A stretch of 32,295 bases of DNA from Nitrospirota bacterium (GCA_016212095.1 JACRHH010000013.1:1-32295); one strand, 5' to 3'; counted from the first letter of the stretch, positions 17,535 through 26,326 are shown. Made by a program: numbers and translations. The notes: a model not told the origin generated them from the sequence alone.

Positions 17535-18805
17535 AAGTATCCTGCAACGTAAACGTGCATCATCTCACAAGGGTTGAGGGCCACGGCAACATTCAGATTC
17601 GCATACGAAACGGCAAGGTGGAGACAGCCCAATGGGAGGTGGTGGAAACCCCGCGCTTTTTTGAGGCGATGCTTGTGGGCAAGAACTGGGACAACGCGCC
17701 CTGGATCTGCGGCAGAATCTGCGGCATATGCTCCATCGGCCACACGCTTGCAAGCATTCGCGGCATCGAAAACGCCTTCGGCATTGTGCCGAGCGAGCAG
17801 ACCCGCAAGCTTCGCATTCTGCTGAAGCATATGGAGACGCTTCAAAGCCATGTGCTGCACCTCTATTTTCTGGCCGCGCCCGATTTCCTGAACCTGGGCA
17901 GCGTGATTCCGCTTGTCGAGGCGAACCCCGGCGTGGTAAAAATGGCTGCCGGACTGAAGCTGTTGGCAAACGACGCCTGCGATGTTATCGGCGGACGGCG
18001 GCTTCATCCCACGCGAACCGTTGTTGGCGGGTTTACGATGCTGCCCGAAAAGGGCCAGCTTGAGGCGATAAAAAAGCGGCTTGAAGCGGCAATGGCCGAT
18101 CTGGTGAAAACCGCCGACATCTTCCGCACGTTCAAGATTCCGGCCTTTGTGCGGGAGACCGAGTTTGTATCGCTTGGAAGCGCAAAGGAATACCCGTTCA
18201 TCGGCGGCGATCTTGTATCCACCGACGGCGTGCGCAAGCCGGAACACGAGTACAGGAAGATGACGAACGAATATTGCGTGGAGCAATCGACATCGAAGTG
18301 GAGCAGGCTATCCCGGAAATCGTTTGCCGTGGGCGCGCTTGCCCGCCTGAACAACAACTTCGCCATGCTGCATCCGGAGGCGCGAAAGCTGTCGGAGAGC
18401 TTCGGCCTTGAGCCGGTGAATCATAACCCGTACATGAACAACATCGCCCAGCTTGTGGAATGCGTTCATGTCACGCTCGATTCCATCGCGATAATAGACG
18501 AGCTTCTCGGCTCAAAGTGGGACGAGCCGCGCCAGCCGGTTACGCCCAAAAGCGGCGTGGGCGTGGGCGCGGTCGAGGTTCCGCGCGGGATTTTATACCA
18601 CTGCTACGAGTTCGACGCGAAGGGCAAGATCGTGAAATCTGATTGCATCATACCCACAAGCCAGAACCACGCCAATATCCAGCACGACATCGAGGAACTG
18701 GCGCGGGTAAGCGGCGACAGCGGCAAAAAGGACGAGGAGATAGAGTTGCTGGCCTCCATGCTTGTGCGGGCGTATGACCCGTGCATCTCGTGCTCGGTGC
18801 ATTGA
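17531..18805 (+). CDS. hydA: [NiFe] hydrogenase alpha (large, catalytic) subunit, no C-terminal extension
   Basis: Large subunit that carries the NiFe(CN)2CO site and splits or makes H2. The 424-aa product has the L1 motif RICGICSIGH at 62-71 (Cys64, Cys67) and the L2 motif DPCISCSVH at 416-424 (Cys418, Cys421), so all four nickel ligands are present. The frame ends with TGA directly after His424. Most large subunits carry a short tail after this His that a maturation protease removes; none is present here. Sequence and subunit order point to group 3b. No maturation genes (hyp, protease) are in the window. The start overlaps delta, and its ribosome-binding site lies in a hairpin. Confidence 0.95.
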   Translation: MKVSCNVNVHHLTRVEGHGNIQIRIRNGKVETAQWEVVETPRFFEAMLVGKNWDNAPWICGRICGICSIGHTLASIRGIENAFGIVPSEQTRKLRILLKHMETLQSHVLHLYFLAAPDFLNLGSVIPLVEANPGVVKMAAGLKLLANDACDVIGGRRLHPTRTVVGGFTMLPEKGQLEAIKKRLEAAMADLVKTADIFRTFKIPAFVRETEFVSLGSAKEYPFIGGDLVSTDGVRKPEHEYRKMTNEYCVEQSTSKWSRLSRKSFAVGALARLNNNFAMLHPEARKLSESFGLEPVNHNPYMNNIAQLVECVHVTLDSIAIIDELLGSKWDEPRQPVTPKSGVGVGAVEVPRGILYHCYEFDAKGKIVKSDCIIPTSQNHANIQHDIEELARVSGDSGKKDEEIELLASMLVRAYDPCISCSVH

Positions 18806-18847
18806 GGCCTGCATGTGTCACCCTGACCGGTGGCATATTGCAAATGA

Positions 18848-18881
18848 CAAAACCCCGAAGGGATTGCCTTGCGGGGTTTTG
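18848..18881. terminator. Bidirectional terminator between hydrogenase operon and tRNA-Asn
   Basis: CAAAACCCCG at 18848-18857 and CGGGGTTTTG at 18872-18881 form a perfect 10-bp stem, and AAGG/CCTT pairs inside it. The T4 and A4 runs belong to the stem arms, giving a T-run on either strand. It can end the hydrogenase transcript (plus) and the tRNA transcript (minus). Confidence 0.8.
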
Positions 18882-18920
18882 CGCTTACTGAAAACCGCTG
18901 GAGTTCAGCGGACTGTTTTT

Positions 18921-18996
18921 TGGCTCCCGGGGAGGGATTCGAACCCCCGACAGGGTGGTTAACAGCCACCTGCTCTGCCGGCTGAGCTACCCGGGA
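18921..18996 (-). tRNA. tRNA-Asn (anticodon GUU), CCA encoded
   Basis: On the minus strand the 5' acceptor arm TCCCGGG (18990-18996) pairs with CCCGGGA (18925-18931), with G as discriminator base and an encoded CCA at 18921-18923. The D arm is TAGCTCAGCCGGCAGAGCA, the anticodon loop CTGTTAA between GGTGG and CCACC, and the T arm contains GGTTCGAATCC. Anticodon GTT reads Asn codons AAC and AAU. It stands alone between the hydrogenase operon and nifJ. No integrase is nearby. Confidence 0.97.
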
Positions 18997-19049
18997 ATGC
19001 TGGTTCAACAAATTGCCGATCGGGTTTTCTCAACCGGCTCGGACTGATT

Positions 19050-19079
19050 AAATTAGCAAAACAGTTCGAAGGATGTCAA
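19050..19079 (-). promoter_or_regulatory. Promoter of tRNA-Asn
   Basis: On the minus strand a perfect TTGACA (19074-19079), an 18-bp spacer and TAATTT (19050-19055) lie about 50 bp upstream of the mature tRNA. The -10 is weak but the -35 and spacing fit sigma-70. Confidence 0.5.
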
Positions 19080-19116
19080 TAACAGCGGGCTTTGCGTCAG
19101 AAACAGGCGCAACGGC

Positions 19117-19146
19117 TTGACGCATCGAAAAAAACCTTGATATTAT
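19117..19146 (+). promoter_or_regulatory. Sigma-70-type promoter of nifJ
   Basis: TTGACG (19117-19122), an 18-bp spacer and TATTAT (19141-19146). Transcription would start near 19153, leaving a leader of about 118 nt. The leader can pair TTCCCGCA (19151-19158) with TGCGGGAA (19189-19196). Confidence 0.6.
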
Positions 19147-19270
19147 TGCATTCCCGCATTGCCCGGCTGATGTTGCATATCCGTTGGCTGCGGGAAACTT
19201 TTCCGGAACGGGCGGCAATTACAAACGCTGTTTTAACGTATTTCAATATAAATCTGCAAGGAGAATCGCC

Positions 19271-22200
19271 ATGGCACGAAGAATGGTCACAATCGACGGC
19301 AATCAGGCATGTACTCATGTTGCCTACGCCACAAATGAAGTTATCAGCATCTATCCAATCACCCCGTCATCACCGATGGCTGCGGAGGCCGACCAGAAGG
19401 CGGCAGCCATGCAGGAGAACATTTGGGGATCGATCCCGATGGTTGCCGAGATGCAGTCGGAGGGCGGTGTTGCCGGCGCGCTTCACGGCGCTCTGGCAAC
19501 CGGCGCTCTCTGCACAACCTTCACCGCTTCGCAGGGACTGCTGCTCATGATTCCCAACATGTACAAGATCGCGGGCGAGCTTACCCCGACGGTGTTTCAT
19601 ATCACCGCCCGTTCGCTTGCCTGTCAGGGTCTGTCAATATTCGGCGACCACGGCGACGTTATGGCCGCGCGCCAGACCGGCTGGGGAATGCTCTGCTCCC
19701 AGAACGTTCAGGAATGCATGGACTTCGCGCTGGTCTCCCAGCAGACGTCGCTGAAGTCGCGCATCCCGTTCATGCACTTCTTCGACGGCTTTCGCACATC
19801 GCACGAGATACAGAAGGTTGAGGAGCTGACGTTTGACGACATGCGCGCGGTGATCGATGAAGACCTTATCGCCGCGCACAGGGGCCGGGCGCTTACGCCG
19901 GATCGTCCGTCGATGCGCGGAACCGCCCAGAACCCCGATGTGTATTTCATAGGCCGCGAGACGGTGAACAAGTTCTACTCCGCAACCCCGGCCATCGTGC
20001 AGGAGACGATGGACAGGCTGGCCGCGCTCACCGGCAGGCAGTACCATCTTTTCGATTACATCGGCGCGCCGGATGCAACCAGCGTGATCGTTGTCATGGG
20101 TTCGGGCGCTGAGGTTACCGCCGCAACCGTCGAGCATCTTGTAGCCAGGGGCGAGAAGGTGGGGCTTGTCATCGTCCGCCTCTTCAGGCCGTTCGACTGC
20201 GCGGCGATGGTTGCAGCGCTGCCCAAGTCCGTGAAGGTAATAAGCGTGCTCGATCGCACGAAGGAGTCCGGTTCAGCAGGCGACCCGCTTTATGAAGATG
20301 TCCGCACGGCTTTGGGCGAGGCGCTGGATGCCGGAACGATTTCGGCGATGCCCAAGGTACTGAGCGGACGCTACGGCCTCGGCTCGGCGGAGTTCACCCC
20401 GGCCATGGCTAAGGCTGTTTTCGACAACGCCGCGTCGGCAAACTCAAAGAATCATTTCTGCGTCGGCCCAAACGACGACGTGATGATGACCAGCCTTGAG
20501 TACGATGAGGACAGGTTCAACATCGAGGGCAGCGACGTTTTCCGTGCCATGTTCTTCGGACTAGGCTCCGACGGAACCGTGGGCGCGAACAAGAACACGA
20601 TCAAGATCATCGGAACCGAGACCGAAAACAGCGCCCAGGGCTACTTCGTTTACGATTCAAAGAAATCGGGGTCGATAACCACCAGCCATCTGCGCTTCGG
20701 CAAGAACCGTATTCTGGCTCCGTACCTTATAAAAAAGGCGAACTTCATCGCCTGCCACAACCCGGTGTTTCTGGACACCTACGACATGCTTGCCAATCTT
20801 GAGGAGGGCGGCACGTTCCTGCTCACCTCCGACTACGGCAAGGACGACATATGGGGTCACCTTCCCATGGATGTGCAGAAGTCGCTGATCGACAAAAAGG
20901 CGAAGTTCTACATCATCGACGCCATAAGCCTTGCCGCCGCCCTCGGCCTTGGCGCCCGCATCAACATGATCATGCAGACCGCGTTCTTCATGATCTCAGG
21001 CATTCTCACACGGGAAGAGGCCGTCGCATCGATCAAGAAAGCGATCAAGAAGACCTACGGAAACAAGGGCGACAAGGTCGTCAACATGAACTACTCGGCG
21101 GTTGACGGCGCGATTGAGAACATTGTGGAGGTGGCTATTCCGTCCGAGATAAACGGCCACGCCAAGCCGCCGGTTGTGCCGGCGGAAGCGCCGGATTTCG
21201 TGAAGAACGTGACCGCGAAAATGATCGAGGGCAAGGGGCACACTATCAAGGTTTCGGAATTCCCGTGCGACGGCTCATGGCCGACAGCAACCACCCAGTA
21301 CGAAAAGCGTAACATTGCCGTGAACGTGCCTGAGTGGGACACCGATGTCTGCATCCAGTGCGCGCAATGTACGCTTGTCTGTCCGCACGCCGCCATCCGG
21401 ATGAAGATTCTTGATGAATCGGCCATTACCGGCGCGCCGGCGGGTTTAAAAATAACCGACGCCAAGGGAGGCGCGCAGTTCAAGGGCAAGAAGTGCCTCG
21501 TTCAGGTTGCAACCGAAGACTGCACCGGCTGCGGCACATGCGTTTTCGTCTGCCCGGCGGAGCAGAAAGACGCCACCGGCGCAAAGACGGGCCGCAAGGC
21601 GATCAACATGACCAAAAACACAGAGGAGCTTCGCGCCCGCGAGCACGAAAACCTCAAATATTTCCTTTCGCTTCCGGAATATCCGGTGGAAGACCTGAAC
21701 CTGACCACGATCAAGGGCAGCCAGCTTCGGCGTCCGCTCTTCGAGTATTCGGGCGCATGCGCGGGATGCGGCGAAACACCGTATGTGAAGCTTGCCACGC
21801 AGCTTTTCGGCGACCGCATGGTTATCGCGAACGCGACAGGCTGCTCGTCGATCTACGGCGGCAACCTGCCGACCACCCCGTACTGCACGCGGGCCGACGG
21901 ACGCGGCCCGGCCTGGGCGAACTCGCTGTTTGAGGACAACGCCGAGTTCGGCCTTGGAATGCGCCAGTCTGTAAACAAGCAGGCGTCGCAGGCGGTCGAG
22001 CTTCTGAAAAAACTCGCCGACGCGGGAACGGTTGACGCTGCCCCGGCAAACGAAATAATCGCCGCGTCGCAGGCCAATCAGGTGGAGATCGAGGCGCAGA
22101 GGGCGCGCGTTGATGTTCTGAAGGCGACGCTCGCCGCAAAGGGCGATGACGTTCTCGTGAAACGCCTCATGCCGCTTGCCGATTATCTCGTCAAGAAGTC

Positions 22201-22873
22201 GGTATGGATTCTTGGCGGCGACGGCTGGGCCTACGACATCGGCTATGGCGGACTCGACCATGTGCTTGCCTCCGGCGAGAACGTGAATGTGATGATCCTG
22301 GACACCGAGGTTTACTCCAACACCGGCGGCCAGATGTCGAAATCAACGCCAAGGGGCGCGGTTGCGCAGTTTGCCGCAGCCGGAAAGCGTATGCCGAAGA
22401 AGGACATCGGCGGCATATTCATGACCTACGGCAACGTGTATGTTGCCCGTATCTCGATGGGCGCGAATCCGGCCCATGTGGTGAAGGTGATGAACGAGGC
22501 CGAGGCCTACGACGGCCCGTCGCTCATCATCGCATACGCGCACTGCATCAACCACGGCATAAACATGACAACCGGGCTTGACCAGCAGAAGAAGGCGGTG
22601 GCGTCAGGACACTGGCCGCTCTACCGCTACAACCCGAACCTTGAGGCCGAGGGCAAGAACCCGCTGATCATCGACAGCAAGGATCCGTCGATAAAATTCG
22701 AGGAATACGCCTACGGCGAAAACCGCTATCGCTCGCTCAAGGCGGCAAAGCCGGAGCTTGCGGCGAAGCTCATGGAGATGGCGCAGAAAGACGTTGACCG
22801 CGCATGGAGAATGCTTGTGCAGCGGGCCAAGTCGCTTGAGCCGGTTGCCGAGACAGCGCCGGAGGCGAAATAG
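19271..22873 (+). CDS. nifJ: Pyruvate:ferredoxin (flavodoxin) oxidoreductase
   Basis: Single-chain, thiamine diphosphate- and Fe-S-dependent PFOR of 1200 aa that interconverts pyruvate + CoA and acetyl-CoA + CO2 with ferredoxin. The N-terminal pyruvate domain has ATNEVISIYPITPSSPMAE-like residues at 20-38. Two ferredoxin motifs follow, CIQCAQCTLVCP from residue 694 and CTGCGTCVFVCP from residue 751. The C-terminal TPP domain has CAGCGETPYVKL near 829 and GDGWAYDIGYGGLDH near 983, with cofactor-binding DTEVYSNTGGQ. The start is chosen for AAGGAG at 19258-19263, 7 nt upstream; the longer reading frame is an upstream artefact. It could run oxidatively or in CO2 fixation, and supplies electrons that the upstream hydrogenase could dispose of. 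Confidence 0.97.
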   Translation: MARRMVTIDGNQACTHVAYATNEVISIYPITPSSPMAAEADQKAAAMQENIWGSIPMVAEMQSEGGVAGALHGALATGALCTTFTASQGLLLMIPNMYKIAGELTPTVFHITARSLACQGLSIFGDHGDVMAARQTGWGMLCSQNVQECMDFALVSQQTSLKSRIPFMHFFDGFRTSHEIQKVEELTFDDMRAVIDEDLIAAHRGRALTPDRPSMRGTAQNPDVYFIGRETVNKFYSATPAIVQETMDRLAALTGRQYHLFDYIGAPDATSVIVVMGSGAEVTAATVEHLVARGEKVGLVIVRLFRPFDCAAMVAALPKSVKVISVLDRTKESGSAGDPLYEDVRTALGEALDAGTISAMPKVLSGRYGLGSAEFTPAMAKAVFDNAASANSKNHFCVGPNDDVMMTSLEYDEDRFNIEGSDVFRAMFFGLGSDGTVGANKNTIKIIGTETENSAQGYFVYDSKKSGSITTSHLRFGKNRILAPYLIKKANFIACHNPVFLDTYDMLANLEEGGTFLLTSDYGKDDIWGHLPMDVQKSLIDKKAKFYIIDAISLAAALGLGARINMIMQTAFFMISGILTREEAVASIKKAIKKTYGNKGDKVVNMNYSAVDGAIENIVEVAIPSEINGHAKPPVVPAEAPDFVKNVTAKMIEGKGHTIKVSEFPCDGSWPTATTQYEKRNIAVNVPEWDTDVCIQCAQCTLVCPHAAIRMKILDESAITGAPAGLKITDAKGGAQFKGKKCLVQVATEDCTGCGTCVFVCPAEQKDATGAKTGRKAINMTKNTEELRAREHENLKYFLSLPEYPVEDLNLTTIKGSQLRRPLFEYSGACAGCGETPYVKLATQLFGDRMVIANATGCSSIYGGNLPTTPYCTRADGRGPAWANSLFEDNAEFGLGMRQSVNKQASQAVELLKKLADAGTVDAAPANEIIAASQANQVEIEAQRARVDVLKATLAAKGDDVLVKRLMPLADYLVKKSVWILGGDGWAYDIGYGGLDHVLASGENVNVMILDTEVYSNTGGQMSKSTPRGAVAQFAAAGKRMPKKDIGGIFMTYGNVYVARISMGANPAHVVKVMNEAEAYDGPSLIIAYAHCINHGINMTTGLDQQKKAVASGHWPLYRYNPNLEAEGKNPLIIDSKDPSIKFEEYAYGENRYRSLKAAKPELAAKLMEMAQKDVDRAWRMLVQRAKSLEPVAETAPEAK

Positions 22874-22886
22874 CTCCAACGCCATA

Positions 22887-22933
22887 ACCCCACCCCACCC
22901 TCCCCTTAGCAAGTGGAGGGTGGGGTGGGGGTT
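22887..22933. repeat. GC-rich inverted repeat after nifJ (possible terminator)
   Basis: CCCCACCCCACCCTCC (22888-22903) pairs perfectly with GGAGGGTGGGGTGGGG (22915-22930), a 16-bp stem. The loop contains a further CTT/AAG pairing around AGC. It begins 14 bp after the nifJ stop and sits between convergent nifJ and glnE. It lacks a real U-tract. The CTCCCCTT core is shared with the element at 17503-17525, so this is probably a dispersed palindromic repeat. Confidence 0.75.
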
Positions 22934-23015
22934 GTTGAACATTTGATCTGGAAATGGAATTAGATAGCAAGCTCAATGGGTTGGCGGCAGTATGCCTCGC
23001 AATGACTCGACCCGC

Positions 23016-25838
23016 CTACCGAACCATCCTTACCCACATCTCCCTGATTCTCTCCCGCGCCTCCGGCAGCCTGCCCATGGCGTCCCCTTTGCCGCGTCTT
23101 GCGAAATGCCGGTTCACAAGCGCCGGAAGCTCGCCCTCGCGCGGCAGGGCCGCCGCGCCCATCAGCCGAAGCATGGTTTCAAGTTCGCGGTAGAAAAAAT
23201 AAATCTCCTCTATTGCTCCGGCGTCGGCTGCGTTCAGAAAACCGTTACGCGCAAGTCTTTTCACCGCCATCGGCGTGTTCGGCACAATGACCACCGGAGC
23301 CGATTTCGCGTGTTTCATCTGTAAATATTGAATGGCAAACTCAAGCTCGTTCAGGCCGCCGGGGCCGAATTTCAGATCGAACTGACGCGGCGTTTCCTGC
23401 GAAAGCTCCGCCTCCATGCGTCCGCGCATCGCCCTGATCTCCTCCGCGAGGTTCTTTTCCTTCGCGCCGATGGCTATAACCTCGCGCGCCATATGGAAAA
23501 ACTCGGCGCCAAGGCGCAGGCTTCCGGCCACGGGACGCGCCCGAAGAAGCGCCTGCCGCTCCCAGAGTTCCGAATTCTCCATATAGTAGCGGCGCGATGC
23601 GGCCAAGTCCTGCACCAGCGGCCCCTTGCTTCCGGTTGGGCGAAGCCGGGTGTCCAGCTTATAGGCGATTCCCTCCCGCGTGTACGACGAAATTGCTTTT
23701 ATAATTGCTTCGGCATGTCTGGTTGTATATTCACCGTCGCCCGCATGAAGAAAAATCACGTCGAGATCCGAGCCGTAGGTTATCTCCCAGCCGCCAAGCT
23801 TGCCGAGGCCGATAACCGCCATTTCGTTCACGATTTCAGCGGGTTTCGTAGATTCAAACGTCTCGCCAAGCACCGCCTCGGCTGTTTTGGTGAGCGCCCG
23901 CAGCAGACCTGAAAGCCCGATTTCGCCGTTCAGGAAAAGAATTCCAAGCCGCACGTCTTCCATCAGCTTGAACCGCCGGATGGCCGACGCGCGGTCGCCG
24001 GTGTTTTCTATGGTGAGCGCAAGATCACGCCGCAGGGCGGAAAGCGTCCGCTTGCCGTAAACGCCCTGTTCGCGAAGGGCGTCCAGCAGATGCGGATTGG
24101 CAATCAGGATGCGGGAGAGATGTTCGGTTTCGGCGAAAACCGTAATTAGATGCCCCGCAAGCGGCGTGGCTTCGGCAAGCACCGACAGGGCCGATTCGTT
24201 CGGCCCAAGCGAATCCAGAAACGAATGCAGATGATCGAGCGCCCGGTTCGGCTCGGCGCTCGCCTCGATTCGGCTCATCAGCGGCGGCAGAATTTCCCGA
24301 AGCATCCGGCGGGTGCGGATGGTCTGGTTCAATGCCATCGATTCCCGCATCGACGCCAGATTGCGCGCGGCGCGTTTCGTGTCGGCAAAGCCCCTGGATG
24401 CGGCAAGTTCCCCAATCCCGATCTCGGCGTCCTCGCCGAAGATAAACCCTGTAATTTCATCGACTTCGGGCTTGGCTTCAGTCTCGCCGCCGCCGAACAG
24501 GGCGCGGAATATCGAGTTTACGGCGTCCCGATGGCGCATGATTTCGGCGTCGAACGCTTCCGGCGCGATGCCCATCGAGCGGGCGATTATATCCTTTTCT
24601 GAGGCGTCGGCTGGTAAAGTATGCGTCTGGAGGTCGTGCCTCATCTGGATGCGATGCTCAAGCGTCCGCAAAAAAATATACGATTGCGTCAGCGTGTTCA
24701 GTTCATCGTAGCCCACAAAGCCGCGCTGGTTCAGCAGGTGCAGGGTTTTAAGCGTGCTTGTGCCGCGCAGGAATTTATCGCGCCCGCCATAGACAAGCTG
24801 GAAGCTCTGCGTGAAGAACTCGATTTCGCGAATGCCGCCCCTGCCGCGCTTGATGTCGTCGCTGTGCGCGCCCGCGTCGATCTGCGCCTTCATGTTTTTC
24901 AGTTCGTCAATCGCGCCGTGATCGAGCGAGCGGCGGAAAACAAACGGCTGGATCATCTTTATGAACGCCGAGCCGGTTGCGGAGTCTCCGGCGGCTCCAA
25001 TGCCTGCGGCAACCGGCCGCGAGCGTATGAGCGCGGCCCGCTCCCATTCGCGCCCGTGCGTTTCGTAGTAGAACTCGTAGCCGTCAAGCGGCATGGCCAG
25101 GTCTCCGCGCGAGCCGTTCGGGCGCAGGCGCAGGTCAACGCGGTGGGCAAATCCGTCGGCGGTGCTTGACGAAAGCAATTTGCCGATGATTTCGCCAAGC
25201 TTGCAGTAGTATTCGTGGTTTGAGATGCGATTCCGGCGCGTGCCGGAAAGCGAGGCCACGCCCGATGTCTCATCCGAAGGCTGGCCGTCGTAAACGTACA
25301 TAAGATCGACGTCGGAGCTGAAATTAAGCTCGCCGCCGCCAAGCTTGCCAAGGCCGATCACCGCGAAACGCTCATCTTCCGGAGCGCCGAACCGTTCATG
25401 CAGTTGAGCGCGAGCCGCGCCGAGAGCGGTTTCGACAAGCGCTTCCGCCAGCCATGAAAGCTCCAGCATCACCTCGGTGAGATCGGCCTGTCCGGTCAGG
25501 TCGCGAAGCGCGATGCGCAGAATCATGCGTTTTTTCATAACGCGCAGATGCCGCATCGCGCCTTCTACGCCGGGCGGACACGGGTTTTCGGCCAGATACG
25601 CGGCAAGCGCGGCGGAATCGACAGGCTCTTTAATGCGGCTTATCGCGTCTTCAAGAAACGCCGGATTGCGCAGGGCAAACGCCGCCAGAAAGCGGCTTGC
25701 GCCGAAAAGCAGGGCGGCGGGCCGGAGAATTTCCGGGCGGTTAAGCGCAGGCGCGGCTGCGACAAGTTCGCCAAGATCGGATTCGGCGCGACAAGGATCG
25801 GCGGAGGCTGCGGCGTGGCGGGAGTAAGGTGTAGTCAT
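23016..25838 (-). CDS. glnE: Bifunctional glutamine synthetase adenylyltransferase/deadenylylase GlnE
   Basis: Controls glutamine synthetase by adding and removing AMP in response to nitrogen status. The 940-aa protein shows the two duplicated nucleotidyltransferase halves. The N-terminal half, normally the deadenylylase, has GLGKLGGGELNFSSDVDLMY near residues 163-182. The C-terminal half, normally the adenylyltransferase, has GLGKLGGWEITYGSDLDVIF near 673-692. The length matches the full family. glnA, glnB and glnD are not in the window. Its neighbours are unrelated, and it converges on nifJ. Confidence 0.95.
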   Translation of the reverse strand: MTTPYSRHAAASADPCRAESDLGELVAAAPALNRPEILRPAALLFGASRFLAAFALRNPAFLEDAISRIKEPVDSAALAAYLAENPCPPGVEGAMRHLRVMKKRMILRIALRDLTGQADLTEVMLELSWLAEALVETALGAARAQLHERFGAPEDERFAVIGLGKLGGGELNFSSDVDLMYVYDGQPSDETSGVASLSGTRRNRISNHEYYCKLGEIIGKLLSSSTADGFAHRVDLRLRPNGSRGDLAMPLDGYEFYYETHGREWERAALIRSRPVAAGIGAAGDSATGSAFIKMIQPFVFRRSLDHGAIDELKNMKAQIDAGAHSDDIKRGRGGIREIEFFTQSFQLVYGGRDKFLRGTSTLKTLHLLNQRGFVGYDELNTLTQSYIFLRTLEHRIQMRHDLQTHTLPADASEKDIIARSMGIAPEAFDAEIMRHRDAVNSIFRALFGGGETEAKPEVDEITGFIFGEDAEIGIGELAASRGFADTKRAARNLASMRESMALNQTIRTRRMLREILPPLMSRIEASAEPNRALDHLHSFLDSLGPNESALSVLAEATPLAGHLITVFAETEHLSRILIANPHLLDALREQGVYGKRTLSALRRDLALTIENTGDRASAIRRFKLMEDVRLGILFLNGEIGLSGLLRALTKTAEAVLGETFESTKPAEIVNEMAVIGLGKLGGWEITYGSDLDVIFLHAGDGEYTTRHAEAIIKAISSYTREGIAYKLDTRLRPTGSKGPLVQDLAASRRYYMENSELWERQALLRARPVAGSLRLGAEFFHMAREVIAIGAKEKNLAEEIRAMRGRMEAELSQETPRQFDLKFGPGGLNELEFAIQYLQMKHAKSAPVVIVPNTPMAVKRLARNGFLNAADAGAIEEIYFFYRELETMLRLMGAAALPREGELPALVNRHFARRGKGDAMGRLPEARERIREMWVRMVR

Positions 25839-25902
25839 TTTGCGTTCCAGTCATAAGGTAACACGCGGCATGGCTTGAAACAATGCTGGAAACGATGGCG
25901 GA

Positions 25903-25915
25903 GGAACGGGGTTCC
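25903..25915. promoter_or_regulatory. Small inverted repeat just upstream of a promoter
   Basis: GGAAC-GGG-GTTCC, a perfect 5-bp stem ending one base before the TTGACA of the 25917 promoter. It could be an operator or a weak hairpin. Confidence 0.3.
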
Positions 25916-25916
25916 G

Positions 25917-25945
25917 TTGACATTCACGCATGTGGCGATTATGTT
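25917..25945 (+). promoter_or_regulatory. Strong sigma-70 promoter of the 25988 gene
   Basis: Perfect -35 TTGACA (25917-25922), an ideal 17-bp spacer and TATGTT (25940-25945). Transcription would start near 25952, downstream of the earliest in-frame start at 25883, which supports 25988 as the real start codon. Confidence 0.65.
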
Positions 25946-25987
25946 AACCGCATACGTTTAGCGATTGAGCCGAAAAGAGGAGAGATC

Positions 25988-26326
25988 ATGAGCAAGCTTG
26001 CACGGATAACTGGTTCAAATTGGGAAACTATCGCATTTTTGCTGATTAATAAGATTCTGATCGCACAGAATCCATTCTTTTCCAGAAGCAAATTGATGTC
26101 TTGTGAAAACATGACATTGGCAATTCGATTTTCCAATCTTTTGGGTCATAAAAAGGCACCAGATCATCCTGAAGAAACTCTTCAACGAACAATTCAAAAC
26201 TTAAGAGACAAAGGATATATTGATTTCCTTGGGCGTGGAGAATATAAACTGACGGAATCGGGTTTTATCAGGATGGCGAATGAGATTGAAGCAAGTCAAA
26301 AGTGTTTTCAGCCTACATCCGATTGA
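25988..26326 (+). CDS. Small winged-helix protein resembling the C-terminal domain of DpnI/DRP-type restriction enzymes
   Basis: 112-aa protein that starts 4 nt after AGGAGA. Its second half, with ETLQRTIQNLRDKGYIDFLG and then RGEYKLTESG, resembles the C-terminal winged-helix domain of Dam-replacing protein/DpnI-type endonucleases, where it recognises DNA. The catalytic PD-(D/E)XK domain of those enzymes is absent, so this is either a stand-alone DNA-binding protein or a remnant. The gene is visibly more AT-rich than its neighbours, has its own strong promoter, and sits between unrelated genes on the opposite strand, all of which hints at recent acquisition. No methyltransferase is nearby. 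The family assignment rests on resemblance by eye only. Confidence 0.6.
   Translation: MSKLARITGSNWETIAFLLINKILIAQNPFFSRSKLMSCENMTLAIRFSNLLGHKKAPDHPEETLQRTIQNLRDKGYIDFLGRGEYKLTESGFIRMANEIEASQKCFQPTSD

Noticed and set aside
17021-18286. 421-codon open frame on the minus strand across the hydrogenase delta/alpha genes
   Set aside because: It lies antisense to two genes with full sets of family motifs; the protein is Arg/His/Leu-rich with no recognisable domain. It is a GC-bias shadow.
18997-19080. tRNA-Asn as an integration (att) site
   Set aside because: No integrase, no direct repeat of the tRNA 3' end, and the flanking genes are core metabolism.
19092-19550. Plus-strand open frame overlapping the nifJ start
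   Set aside because: It includes the nifJ leader and runs out of frame through the conserved pyruvate domain. There is no ribosome-binding site.
21446-22261. 271-codon minus-strand open frame inside nifJ
   Set aside because: Antisense to the ferredoxin and TPP domains of PFOR, with no motif and typical shadow composition.
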